NCBI RefSeq assembly: GCF_019795155.1
Contig: NZ_JAILYN010000005.1
Coordinates: forward strand, 1-64,000
Length of the DNA: 64,000 bases
Reading direction: 5' to 3'
From: Marinobacterium arenosum
GTDB taxonomy: Bacteria; Pseudomonadota; Gammaproteobacteria; Pseudomonadales; Balneatricaceae
Under the pieces are notes generated by a model. It made no database searches, was not told the origin of the DNA, and was given only the letters and a program-made list of their open reading frames with translations. Position 1 is the stretch's first letter. Each line of letters begins with the position of its first letter. Positions 7,873 through 16,347 of the stretch are shown piece by piece. The position numbers were made by a program, and so were the translations under genes.

Positions 7873-10572
7873 TTATAGCAGCTCCAGCAGTATCCGCTCG
7901 TCCAGCTGGTTGCAGAGATCGTCCTGCAGCCGGTGGCACAGCTCGGGATCGGAGATCGGCTGGCCATCGGCGTCGGTGATGAAGAAGAAATCCTCCACCC
8001 GTTCGCCGACGCTGGATATCTTGGCGGTACGTACGCTGATATTGTGATTGACGAAGATCCGGCCGATCCGGGCCAGCAGGCCGGGGCGGTCCGGGGTCTG
8101 TACCTCCAGCACCGTCATGTGGCTGGAGGGGTCGTTGCTCAGCCGTACGGTGGTCGGGGTGGCGAACAGTTTCAGCTGGCGCGGTACCCGGCGCTGGATG
8201 ATCTCCGGATAGTCTTCCGGATTGTCCAGCTCCTCGACCAGGCGTTGTTCGATCTCGGCCAACTGCTCGGGATTTTCCGACAGCGGCTGGTTGTCCTCGG
8301 TCAGCACCGTGTAGGTGTTCAGAGTATGGCCGTCGTCGGCGAAGATGATACGGGCGTCCTGGATGTTCAGGTTGAGCTGGTCGAGGGTGGCCACCGTGGC
8401 AGCGAACAGGTTGGGCAGGTCGCGGCTGTAGATGAAAATTTCGGTGGCGCCTTCGTAGAGCCTGTGCGACGTCTGGCGGATCAACACCAGTGGTTTGTCG
8501 TCCGACGGGGTGTGCTCGAGGATGGCGCCGGTGTGCCAGGCGATGCTCTGCGCGGTTTCACGCAGGAAGTAGTCGTCGCCCAGGGTGCTCCAGAGTTCCA
8601 GAATGGCACTTTCACGCAAGCCGTGGCGCAGCAGCGTGGCCATGGCTTCGTACTGGATCTGCTCGATCCGGTCTTCCTTGTTGATCGGATTTTCCAATCC
8701 GCGACGCAACGCCCGCTTGGTCTCGGTATATAGCTGACGCAGCAGCGAGGCGCGCCAGCTGTTCCACAGGCTGTGGTTGGTGGCGTTGATATCGGCCACG
8801 GTCAGCGTGTACAGATAGTCGAGGTGGACCAGGTCATGCACCTGCATGGCGAAGTGGTGGATCACCTCGGGGTCGGAGATATCCTTGCGCTGGGCGGTCA
8901 TCGACATCAGCAGGTGGTTTTTCACCAGCCAGGCCACCAGTTGGGCGTCCCATCGGCCAAGATGGTGGCGCTCGCAGAACGCCAGTGCGTCTTCAGCCCC
9001 GAGTTCCGAATGGTCGCCACCGCGGCCTTTGGCTACGTCGTGATAGAGGCCGGCGATGTACAGCAGCTCGATCTTCGGCAGCTGGTTGACGATACGGTGG
9101 GCGATCGGGAACTGCTCGCGGAAATCCCGGTGGCGGAACTGGCGCATCTTCTGGATCACTTTCAGGGTGTGCGCATCCACGGTGAAGATGTGAAACAGGT
9201 CATGCTGCATCTGGCCGACGATGCGGCCGAACTCCGGCAGGTAGCGGCCGAGAATGCCGTAGCGGTTCATCCGTTTCAGCTCGGTGGAGACCCGGTCCGG
9301 TGAGCGCAGCAGTTCCATGAACAGCGAGGTGTTGCGTATATCGCTGCGGAATTCGTCGTCGATCAGGTAACGATGATCGCGAATCAGCCGGATGCTGGAT
9401 GCGCGAACCCCTTTCACTTCCGAGTGGGCGGCCAGCAGAACGAATAGTTCCATCAGGGCGAACGGGTTGTGTTCGAACACCTTGTCGTAGGTGACTTCCA
9501 GGTAATCGTTGTGGATCTGGAAGCGCTTGTTGAGCGGTTTGATCACCGGTTCTTCGTCAACCCGCAGGATCGCCTCGTCGAAATATTGCAGCAGCAGGTC
9601 GTTGAACTCCGCCATCGCCTTGGCGACCCGGTAGTACTTGCTCATGAACTGCTCGACCGCCAGCGCGCCCTCCTGGTCCTCGTAGCCGAAGAACTCCGCC
9701 AGGCTGCGCTGGTGGTCGAACAGCAAGCGGTCTTCGCGCCGTCCGCACAACATGTGCAGCGCGTAACGTACGCTCCAGAGATAGCGTTCGCCCTTGTTCA
9801 GAGTGTCCAGTTCAGATTCGGTCAGGAAGCCGTGGTCGACCAGGTTACGGATGAAAGTGGCACCGAAATGGCGCTTGGCCACCCAGCCGACGGTCTGCAG
9901 GTCGCGCAGGCCGCCCGGCGAGTTCTTGACGTTGGGTTCCAGGTTGTACTCGGTGTTGTTGGTCTTCTCATGGCGTTCGCGCTGCTCCTGCAACTTGGCC
10001 AGGAAGAACTCCTTGTCGCTCCAGGCGTCGTCGGAGGTGACCCGCTGGTACATCTGCTCCTGCAGTGCGCTGTTGCCTACCAGGGTGCGCGACTCGATCA
10101 GGTTGGTGGCGATGGTGATGTCGTTGCGGGCCTCCTGGTAGCACTCCTCGATGGTGCGTACGCTGGAGCCGATATCCAGGTTCAGATCCCACAGCAGGGT
10201 CAGGAAGCCGCTGATCGCCTCCTGGTGATCTTCCGCCGTCACCCCATCTAGCAGGATCAGGATGTCGACGTCCGATTTGGGGTGCAACTCGCCGCGGCCG
10301 TAGCCGCCCACGGCGATCAGCGCGATATGGCGTGCGGCGGGCCAGTTGAACAGCCCCCAGCTGGCGGCCAATACCTGATCGACCACCCAGGCGCGACCGT
10401 AGATCAGTTTGCGGATATCCTGGCCGGCGCGGAAGCGCTCGTCCATCCGTTGCTGGGCCAGCTTCAGCGCCTGCTTCAATACCGGCAGCGGTCGTTTGCT
10501 GTCGGCCAGTTCACGCTGCAGCTGGACCGGGTCCAGCAGATCGTTGTCCGGGATCAGGTGTGGTATCGACAT
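7873..10572 (-). CDS. glnD: bifunctional [protein-PII] uridylyltransferase / uridylyl-removing enzyme
   Basis: 899 residues from the ATG at 10572 (an upstream in-frame extension is not supported). GlnD senses glutamine and uridylylates or deuridylylates PII, which controls glutamine synthetase and NtrC. Domains in order: nucleotidyltransferase with GGYGRGELHPKSDVD near residue 105, the helical GlnD linker, an HD domain with YHDVAKGRGGDHSELG for deuridylylation, and two C-terminal ACT domains for glutamine sensing (TVATLDQLNLNI and DRPGLLARIGRIF). All parts are present at the usual length. It follows map by 26 nt on the same strand. Confidence 0.96.
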   Translation of the reverse strand: MSIPHLIPDNDLLDPVQLQRELADSKRPLPVLKQALKLAQQRMDERFRAGQDIRKLIYGRAWVVDQVLAASWGLFNWPAARHIALIAVGGYGRGELHPKSDVDILILLDGVTAEDHQEAISGFLTLLWDLNLDIGSSVRTIEECYQEARNDITIATNLIESRTLVGNSALQEQMYQRVTSDDAWSDKEFFLAKLQEQRERHEKTNNTEYNLEPNVKNSPGGLRDLQTVGWVAKRHFGATFIRNLVDHGFLTESELDTLNKGERYLWSVRYALHMLCGRREDRLLFDHQRSLAEFFGYEDQEGALAVEQFMSKYYRVAKAMAEFNDLLLQYFDEAILRVDEEPVIKPLNKRFQIHNDYLEVTYDKVFEHNPFALMELFVLLAAHSEVKGVRASSIRLIRDHRYLIDDEFRSDIRNTSLFMELLRSPDRVSTELKRMNRYGILGRYLPEFGRIVGQMQHDLFHIFTVDAHTLKVIQKMRQFRHRDFREQFPIAHRIVNQLPKIELLYIAGLYHDVAKGRGGDHSELGAEDALAFCERHHLGRWDAQLVAWLVKNHLLMSMTAQRKDISDPEVIHHFAMQVHDLVHLDYLYTLTVADINATNHSLWNSWRASLLRQLYTETKRALRRGLENPINKEDRIEQIQYEAMATLLRHGLRESAILELWSTLGDDYFLRETAQSIAWHTGAILEHTPSDDKPLVLIRQTSHRLYEGATEIFIYSRDLPNLFAATVATLDQLNLNIQDARIIFADDGHTLNTYTVLTEDNQPLSENPEQLAEIEQRLVEELDNPEDYPEIIQRRVPRQLKLFATPTTVRLSNDPSSHMTVLEVQTPDRPGLLARIGRIFVNHNISVRTAKISSVGERVEDFFFITDADGQPISDPELCHRLQDDLCNQLDERILLELL

Positions 10573-10598
10573 GGCCGCCTGCTTAGGGATAGCCCCTG

Positions 10599-11369
10599 TT
10601 AGAACGATTCTTCGGATCGCTTGGTCAAGACTTCGTAGCCGTCGGCGGTCACCAGGATGGTGTGCTCCCACTGGGCGGACAGCCGTCGGTCAACGGTTTC
10701 GACAGTCCAGCCATCCTTCTTGGATAGCTTCACGTGGCGTTTGCCGGCGTTGATCATCGGTTCGATGGTAAAGCACATGCCTTCTTGCAGCTCGACGCCG
10801 GTGCCCGGCTTGCCGTAATGCACCACCTGGGGTTCCTCGTGGAACTCCTTGCCGATGCCGTGCCCGCAGTATTCCCGCACCACCGTGTAGTGGTTGCCTT
10901 CGGCGTGTTGCTGGATTACGTGGCCGATATCACCCAGCCGGGCGCCCGGTTTGACCAGTTCGATACCCTTGTACAGGCATTCCAGGGTGACGTCTACCAG
11001 GCGGCGGGCGTGCGGCAGCTCCTTGCCGACGAAGAACATCTTGCTGGTATCGCCGTGATATCCGTCTTTAATGACAGTGATGTCGATATTGATGATATCG
11101 CCGCTCTTCAGCGGTTTGTCGTTCGGGATGCCGTGGCAGACCACCTGGTTGATCGAGGTGCAGATCGACTTCGGGAAGCCGTGATAGTTGAGCGGTGCCG
11201 GAATCGCCTGTTGCTCGTTGACGATGTAGTCGTGGCAGATGCGGTCCAGTTCGTTGGTGGTAACGCCCGGCTTGACGTGCGGCTCGATCATCTCCAGGAC
11301 TTCGGCCGCCAATCGGCCGGCCACCCGCATCTTTTCGATTTCGGCAGGAGTTTTAATGGTAATGCTCAT
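10599..11369 (-). CDS. map: methionine aminopeptidase type I
   Basis: 256 residues. Removes the initiator methionine from nascent proteins. The five metal ligands of the pita-bread fold are visible: Asp in NIDITV, Asp in YHGDTSKMF, His in CGHGIGKEFHE, Glu in FTIEPM and Glu in QWEHTILV. Short type Ia form without N-terminal extension. Divergent from rpsB, as in many gammaproteobacteria, and first gene of a map-glnD-DUF1244 unit. Confidence 0.97.
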   Translation of the reverse strand: MSITIKTPAEIEKMRVAGRLAAEVLEMIEPHVKPGVTTNELDRICHDYIVNEQQAIPAPLNYHGFPKSICTSINQVVCHGIPNDKPLKSGDIINIDITVIKDGYHGDTSKMFFVGKELPHARRLVDVTLECLYKGIELVKPGARLGDIGHVIQQHAEGNHYTVVREYCGHGIGKEFHEEPQVVHYGKPGTGVELQEGMCFTIEPMINAGKRHVKLSKKDGWTVETVDRRLSAQWEHTILVTADGYEVLTKRSEESF

Positions 11370-11466
11370 GATGTCCTTAACTAATCAGTTGGGAGCCGCT
11401 GCCGGATGCAGGGCGTCGCTCTGAGGGCGATTGTAGCAACCGGGGCGCGCCAAGCCAAAGCGGCGC

Positions 11467-11496
11467 TTTAATCCGCATCCGGCTTGTGGTATAAAT
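11467..11496 (+). promoter_or_regulatory. rpsB promoter
   Basis: TTTAAT (11467-11472) and TATAAAT (11490-11496) are separated by 17 nt and followed by a GC-rich discriminator (TCGCGC), the pattern of stringently controlled translation genes. The transcript would have a leader of about 115 nt. Confidence 0.6.
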
Positions 11497-11532
11497 TCGC
11501 GCTCCAAAATTGCGCTGTGCGCAAAAAACACA

Positions 11533-11588
11533 CATACGTCGACACGCCGGCCAGGGTGCCGCTTGCGGTTTGGTTGGTGGGGCGTATG
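11533..11588 (+). promoter_or_regulatory. structured rpsB leader, candidate S2 autoregulatory site
   Basis: CATACG (11533-11538) and CGTATG (11583-11588) can close a roughly 56-nt structured element containing GACACGCC and GGTGCC. Autogenous control of rpsB-tsf by S2 through a conserved leader is described for Escherichia coli and relatives. Pairing was found by eye; S2 binding here is inferred. Confidence 0.45.
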
Positions 11589-11618
11589 GAGGCATTAACC
11601 CAATCATAAGGCAATACA

Positions 11619-12359
11619 ATGGCTAAAATTAGCATGCGTGACCTGCTGAAAGCAGGCGTTCACTTCGGTCACCAGACTCGCTACTGGAACCCGAAAATGT
11701 CCAAGTACATCTTCGGCGCCCGTAACAAGATTCATATCATCAACCTGGAACACACTCTGCCGGCGCTGAATGGCGCACTGGACGTTATCCAGGGTATGGC
11801 TGCCAACAAGAACAAAGTACTGTTCGTTGGTACCAAGCGCGCTGCCGCCAAAATCGTTAAAGAAGAAGCGAGCCGTGCAGCTATGCCGTACGTCAACCAC
11901 CGTTGGCTGGGTGGTATGCTGACCAACTACAAGACCATCCGTCAGTCTATCCGTCGTCTGCGCGACCTGGAATCCCAGAGCCAGGACGGTACTTTCGAGA
12001 AACTGACCAAGAAAGAAGCCCTGATGCGTCAGCGCGAGATGGAGAAGCTGGAACGCTCCATCGGCGGTATCAAGGAAATGGGTGGTCTGCCGGACGCTCT
12101 GTTCGTTATCGACGTTGATCACGAGCGTATCGCTGTCAACGAAGCGAACAAGCTGGGCATCCCGGTAATCGGCGTTGTCGATACCAACAGCAACCCGGAC
12201 GGCATCGATTACGTGATCCCGGGTAACGACGACGCGCTGCGCGCTATCCAGATCTACGTTAAAGGTGCTGCCGACGCTTGCGTTGAAGGTGCTAGCGTTG
12301 CTGGTGGCGACAAGAACGAATTCGTCGAAGTTGAAGAGCAGGACGCGGCTGCCGAGTAA
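11619..12359 (+). CDS. rpsB: 30S ribosomal protein S2
   Basis: 246 residues, normal length. Signatures [21 protein letters not shown] (at the N-terminus, partly quoted as YIFGARN) and [25 protein letters not shown] are those of bacterial S2. S2 sits on the back of the 30S subunit and is needed for S1 binding. AAGG precedes the ATG. The gene shows strong codon bias compared with its neighbours, as expected for ribosomal genes. Followed by an attenuator and tsf. Confidence 0.99.
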   Translation: MAKISMRDLLKAGVHFGHQTRYWNPKMSKYIFGARNKIHIINLEHTLPALNGALDVIQGMAANKNKVLFVGTKRAAAKIVKEEASRAAMPYVNHRWLGGMLTNYKTIRQSIRRLRDLESQSQDGTFEKLTKKEALMRQREMEKLERSIGGIKEMGGLPDALFVIDVDHERIAVNEANKLGIPVIGVVDTNSNPDGIDYVIPGNDDALRAIQIYVKGAADACVEGASVAGGDKNEFVEVEEQDAAAE

Positions 12360-12402
12360 TCGGTCTGTCAACTGAGTCTATTAGTCTCTTCAGGCTGATT
12401 TG

Positions 12403-12429
12403 AAGGGGAGCCGAACGCTCCCCTTTTTT
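12403..12429 (+). terminator. rpsB-tsf intergenic attenuator
   Basis: Perfect 9-bp stem (12403-12411 with 12417-12425), 5-nt loop, then a run of six T. Because tsf is normally read from the rpsB promoter, this is more likely a partial terminator that sets the S2:EF-Ts ratio. Confidence 0.85.
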
Positions 12430-12472
12430 GAATTTACAGACTAACGCTTGAATCTATTTAGAGGTATCCGAC

Positions 12473-13330
12473 ATGGCATTCTCTGCTAAGGACGTAAAAG
12501 AACTGCGCGACCGCACTGGCCTGGGCATGATGGAGTGTAAAAAAGCTCTGACAGAAGCCGGCGGTGACATCGAAGCGGCAATCGAAGAGCTGCGTAAAGC
12601 GTCCGGTATGAAAGCTGCCAAGAAAGCCAGCCGTACCGCTGCCGACGGCGTTGTCGCCGTTAAAGTTGCTGCTGACAATAGCTACGCCGTGGCTGTGGAA
12701 GTGAACTCCGAGACTGACTTTGTTGCCCGTGACGAAGGCTTCCTGGCGTTTGTTGATTCCGTCGCGGTAAAAGCGTTCGAAAGCAAGGCTACCGATGTGG
12801 CTGCCCTGATGGCCGGCGAGCTGGAATCTGCCCGTGAAGCGCTGGTTCAGAAGATCGGTGAAAACATCACTGTACGCCGCCTGGTCCTGGTTGAAGGTGG
12901 TGTGGTTGATGCGTACGTGCACAGCAATGCCAAGATTGCTGCAATCGTCGAGCTGGAAGGCGGCAACGCTGAGACAGCCAAAGACATCGCCATGCACGTA
13001 ACCGCTGTGAACCCGCAGGTGGTTAGCAAGGAAGATATGCCGGAAGACGTGGTTGCCAAGGAGAAAGAGATCATCCTGGCGCAGCCGGACATGGCTAGTA
13101 AGCCGGCAGACATCGCTGAGAAGATGGTTGTTGGTCGTATCAACAAATTCCTGGCTGAAAACAGCCTGGTCGAGCAGCCGTTCGTCAAGAACCCGGATCT
13201 GAAAGTGGGTCAGTACGCTAAAGAGGCGGGTGCTGTTGTTAAATCCTTCGTGCGCATCGAAGTAGGCGAAGGTATCGAAGTGGAACAGGTCGATTTCGCA
13301 GCGGAAGTGGCTGCTCAGCTGAAAGGCTGA
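12473..13330 (+). CDS. tsf: elongation factor Ts
   Basis: 285 residues. Nucleotide exchange factor for EF-Tu. The N-terminal UBA-like signature ([16 protein letters not shown]) and the second signature ([14 protein letters not shown]) are complete, followed by the core and the C-terminal module. AGAGGTA precedes the ATG. It shares the rpsB promoter through a leaky terminator. Optimised codon use similar to rpsB. Confidence 0.99.
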   Translation: MAFSAKDVKELRDRTGLGMMECKKALTEAGGDIEAAIEELRKASGMKAAKKASRTAADGVVAVKVAADNSYAVAVEVNSETDFVARDEGFLAFVDSVAVKAFESKATDVAALMAGELESAREALVQKIGENITVRRLVLVEGGVVDAYVHSNAKIAAIVELEGGNAETAKDIAMHVTAVNPQVVSKEDMPEDVVAKEKEIILAQPDMASKPADIAEKMVVGRINKFLAENSLVEQPFVKNPDLKVGQYAKEAGAVVKSFVRIEVGEGIEVEQVDFAAEVAAQLKG

Positions 13331-13345
13331 TTCGTCTGTACCCGG

Positions 13346-13379
13346 CGGTTACGCGCGCTCGGCGTGCGTAACCGTTTCC
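13346..13379 (+). terminator. hairpin after tsf, probable weak terminator
   Basis: A 12-bp stem (13346-13357 with 13363-13374, one G-U) with a 5-nt loop is followed by TTTCCT. The short T run makes it a weak terminator; it separates tsf from the pyrH operon. Confidence 0.55.
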
Positions 13380-13384
13380 TATCC

Positions 13385-13393
13385 TGCTACACT
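13385..13393 (+). promoter_or_regulatory. candidate extended -10 promoter of the pyrH operon
   Basis: TGC followed by TACACT forms an extended -10 element just after the tsf hairpin and 33 nt before the pyrH start. No good -35 is visible at the normal distance. Confidence 0.45.
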
Positions 13394-13425
13394 CTTGTAC
13401 TCTCATTCCCAGCGGAGAACCGTGC

Positions 13426-14184
13426 ATGCCTGCCAGCGAAAAACATTCCCGATATAAACGCATTCTGCTGAAACTTTCCGGTGAGGCCCTGATGGGCGAT
13501 GAGAATTTCGGGATAGATCCGAAAGTGCTCAATCGCATGGCGCTGGAAATTGGTCAGTTGGTGGGGATCGGTGTCCAGGTAGGGATGGTGATTGGTGGTG
13601 GTAACCTGTTCCGTGGCGCGGCGCTCAGCGCAGCCGGTATGGATCGGGTGACCGGCGACCACATGGGGATGCTGGCCACGGTGATGAATGCCTTGGCGAT
13701 GCGTGATGCGCTGGAGCGCAGTAATATCGGAACCCGGGTGATGTCGGCGATTCCGATGAGCGGTGTGGTGGATCACTATGACCGTCGCCATGCGATGCGA
13801 GCCCTGAGCCAGGGGGATGTGGTAATCTTCTCGGCCGGTACCGGTAATCCGTTCTTTACCACCGACTCTGCTGCCTGTCTGCGCGGTATCGAGGTGGAAG
13901 CGGATGTGGTGCTGAAGGCGACCAAGGTGGACGGTGTTTACACCTCCGACCCGATGAAAGACCCGACTGCGACGCTGTACCGTCATCTGACCTTCGATGA
14001 GGTGCTGGAGCGACAGCTGGGCGTAATGGATTTGACGGCGATCTGTCTGACCCGTGATCACGATATGCCGGTGCGCGTGTTCAATATGAACAAGCCGGGT
14101 GCGCTGGTAAATCTGGTGGTGGGCGGTGACGAGGGAACGCTGATTGATTGCGGTAAAGCAGCAGGAGAGAGCAATGCTGAATGA
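13426..14184 (+). CDS. pyrH: UMP kinase
   Basis: 252 residues. Phosphorylates UMP to UDP in pyrimidine nucleotide synthesis; hexameric, of the amino-acid-kinase fold. KLSGEALMG, the GGGN loop ([10 protein letters not shown]), [13 protein letters not shown] and the C-terminal [10 protein letters not shown] are typical. GCGGAGAA precedes the ATG. The 3' end overlaps frr by 11 nt, so the two are translationally linked. Confidence 0.98.
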   Translation: MPASEKHSRYKRILLKLSGEALMGDENFGIDPKVLNRMALEIGQLVGIGVQVGMVIGGGNLFRGAALSAAGMDRVTGDHMGMLATVMNALAMRDALERSNIGTRVMSAIPMSGVVDHYDRRHAMRALSQGDVVIFSAGTGNPFFTTDSAACLRGIEVEADVVLKATKVDGVYTSDPMKDPTATLYRHLTFDEVLERQLGVMDLTAICLTRDHDMPVRVFNMNKPGALVNLVVGGDEGTLIDCGKAAGESNAE

Positions 14185-14731
14185 AATTACCCAAGACGCC
14201 GACGCGCGCATGAAGAAAAGTGTCGAGGCGCTGGTTGATAACTTGAAAAAGATCCGTACTGGCCGCGCCCACCCGAGCATTCTGGATGGCGTGCTGGTGC
14301 CTTACTACGGTTCCGATGTGCCGATCACCCAGGTGGCCAACGTATCGGTCGAGGACGCCCGTACTCTGAGCATCTCTCCGTGGGAAAAGCAGATGGTCGG
14401 CCCGATCGAAAAAGCGATCATGAAGTCCGACCTGGGGCTGAACCCGGCCACTGCGGGCGAGGTGATCCGTGTGCCGATGCCGGCACTGACCGAGGAGACC
14501 CGTAAGGGCTACATCCGTCAAGCGCGTCAGGAAGCGGAAAATGGCAAGGTGGCCATCCGCAATATCCGCCGTGATGCCAACGGCGATATCAAGGAACTCC
14601 TGAAAGAGAAGGAGATCACCGAGGACGAGCAGCGTCGCGGTGAAGATCAGATCCAGAAGCTGACCGACAAGTATGTCGCTGAAGTCGACAGCCTGTTGGA
14701 GCATAAAGAAAAAGATCTGATGGAAATCTAA
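14174..14731 (+). CDS. frr: ribosome recycling factor
   Basis: 185 residues, exact family length. With EF-G it splits post-termination ribosomes. KKSVEAL[17 protein letters not shown] and the C-terminal [21 protein letters not shown] helices are diagnostic. The start at 14174 is chosen because AGGAGA lies 6 nt upstream and MLNEI is the usual N-terminus; it begins inside the end of pyrH. Confidence 0.98.
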   Translation: MLNEITQDADARMKKSVEALVDNLKKIRTGRAHPSILDGVLVPYYGSDVPITQVANVSVEDARTLSISPWEKQMVGPIEKAIMKSDLGLNPATAGEVIRVPMPALTEETRKGYIRQARQEAENGKVAIRNIRRDANGDIKELLKEKEITEDEQRRGEDQIQKLTDKYVAEVDSLLEHKEKDLMEI

Positions 14732-14767
14732 GGCTTGGCGGGGCCGAAAGGCTCCGCGACTTCCTGC

Positions 14768-15532
14768 ATGTCTGCCAACGACTCATTGTCTCTCCCCGCC
14801 GATAAGGTGCCGCCGCGGCATATTGCGATCATCATGGATGGCAATAACCGCTGGGCCAAGGCGCGTAAACTCCCCGGTATCGCCGGCCATAAGGCCGGTG
14901 TCGACGCAGTCCGTGAGGTGATCAGGGGCTGTATCGAGCTGGGGGTGGAAGCCCTGACGCTGTTTGCTTTCAGCTCCGAAAACTGGCGCCGCCCTCCGTT
15001 GGAGGTGAAGGCGTTGATGGAGCTGTTCAAGCTGGCGCTGGATCACGAAGCCAAGAAGCTGCATAAGAACAATATCCGTCTGCGGGTGCTGGGTGACCTG
15101 TCGGCGTTCAGCGACGGGTTGCAGCGTCGCATTGCGGCTGCCGAGGCGTTGACCGCCGGCAATACCGGCCTGCAGCTGAATATCGCTGCCAACTACGGTG
15201 GTCGCTGGGATATCGTTCAGGCTGCCCGCAAATTGGCACAGCGCTGTGCCGATGGCGGGCTGCAGGTCGAGCAGATCGATGAATCGCTGTTCGCCGGACA
15301 GTTGTCCACCGACGGCCTGCCGGAGCCGGATCTCTGTATCCGTACCGGTGGCGAGCAACGGGTCAGCAACTTCCTGATCTGGCAGTTCGCGTACGCCGAG
15401 TTTTATTTCACCGATACCTACTGGCCGGATTTTGATCGTCAGGCGCTGCGGGCATCGGTGCTCGATTATTGCAGTCGTCAACGTCGTTTCGGCCGTACCT
15501 CGGAGCAGGTGGAGGCCGGCGACGATGCTTAA
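14768..15532 (+). CDS. uppS: undecaprenyl diphosphate synthase (cis-prenyltransferase)
   Basis: 254 residues from the ATG at 14768; a TTG at 14735 in frame is less likely. Adds eight isoprene units to farnesyl diphosphate to make C55-PP, the lipid carrier for peptidoglycan and O-antigen. IAIIMDGNNRWAK (catalytic Asp), GHKAG, FAFSSENWRRP and the C-terminal PDLCIRTGGEQR-x-SNFL-x-WQ-x-AYAE are present. It lies directly after frr; in Escherichia coli dxr sits between them, here nothing does. Overlaps cdsA by 8 nt. Confidence 0.97.
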   Translation: MSANDSLSLPADKVPPRHIAIIMDGNNRWAKARKLPGIAGHKAGVDAVREVIRGCIELGVEALTLFAFSSENWRRPPLEVKALMELFKLALDHEAKKLHKNNIRLRVLGDLSAFSDGLQRRIAAAEALTAGNTGLQLNIAANYGGRWDIVQAARKLAQRCADGGLQVEQIDESLFAGQLSTDGLPEPDLCIRTGGEQRVSNFLIWQFAYAEFYFTDTYWPDFDRQALRASVLDYCSRQRRFGRTSEQVEAGDDA

Positions 15533-16334
15533 AAAACGCCTTCTGACCGCGCTGGTGCTGGCGCCGCTGGTGCTTTGGTCGCTGTTCTATCTCTCGTTGG
15601 AGCAGCTGCTGGTATTAGTCGACCTGGTGCTGCTGCTGGCCGCCTGGGAGTGGTCGGCTCTTGCCGGCCTGGGGCGGCGGCTGTACCGGCTGGGTTACGT
15701 TGCCAGCCATGCTGTGCTGCTGGCGGTGATGCACGCGCAGATCGACCGGGTGCCCTCGCCCGGGTTGTTTGTCGCGCCGCTGATACTCTGGGCGGTGGCG
15801 CTCTGGTGGGTGGTGCGCTATCCGGCCGCCGGGCTTTGGCGTTACACGCCGGTACGGGGTGCCGCCGGCTACCTGGTGCTGTTGCCCTGCTGGTTCGCAT
15901 TCGTGGTGGTCAAATCTCACCCCTGGGCCGACCAGCTACTATTGTTGCTGGTGTTGCTGGTCTGGGGAGCCGATATCGGTGCCTATTTCGCCGGCAAGAA
16001 TTTTGGTCGTACCAAGCTGGCCCGGGTCAGCCCCGGCAAAACCCGCGAAGGGGTCTATGGCGGCCTGTTGACCTGCCTGCTGATTGCGCTGGGCTCGGCC
16101 TACTGGCTTGAACTTCCGCTGCTGGCCGCAGTCTACCTGTTGCTGTTGGCGCTGATGACCGGCCTGATTTCGGTACTCGGCGACCTGTTTGAAAGTATGT
16201 TGAAGCGGCACTGCGGGCTGAAGGACAGCGGGCGTCTGCTGCCTGGCCATGGCGGGGTGATGGACCGTATCGACAGCCTGACGGCGGCCGCGCCGCTATT
16301 TGCCATCGGCATTCAGTTTCTGCCTGCCAGCTGA
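15525..16334 (+). CDS. cdsA: phosphatidate cytidylyltransferase
   Basis: 269 residues. Makes CDP-diacylglycerol from CTP and phosphatidate in the inner membrane. About seven to eight hydrophobic segments from residue 1 on, and the family signature SVLGDLFESMLKR...KDSGRLLPGHGGVMDRIDSL near the C-terminus. GGTGGAGG precedes the ATG, which overlaps the end of uppS. Only 13 nt separate it from rseP; in Pseudomonas dxr occupies this position. Confidence 0.97.
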   Translation: MLKKRLLTALVLAPLVLWSLFYLSLEQLLVLVDLVLLLAAWEWSALAGLGRRLYRLGYVASHAVLLAVMHAQIDRVPSPGLFVAPLILWAVALWWVVRYPAAGLWRYTPVRGAAGYLVLLPCWFAFVVVKSHPWADQLLLLLVLLVWGADIGAYFAGKNFGRTKLARVSPGKTREGVYGGLLTCLLIALGSAYWLELPLLAAVYLLLLALMTGLISVLGDLFESMLKRHCGLKDSGRLLPGHGGVMDRIDSLTAAAPLFAIGIQFLPAS

Positions 16335-16347
16335 AAAGTGACACCCT

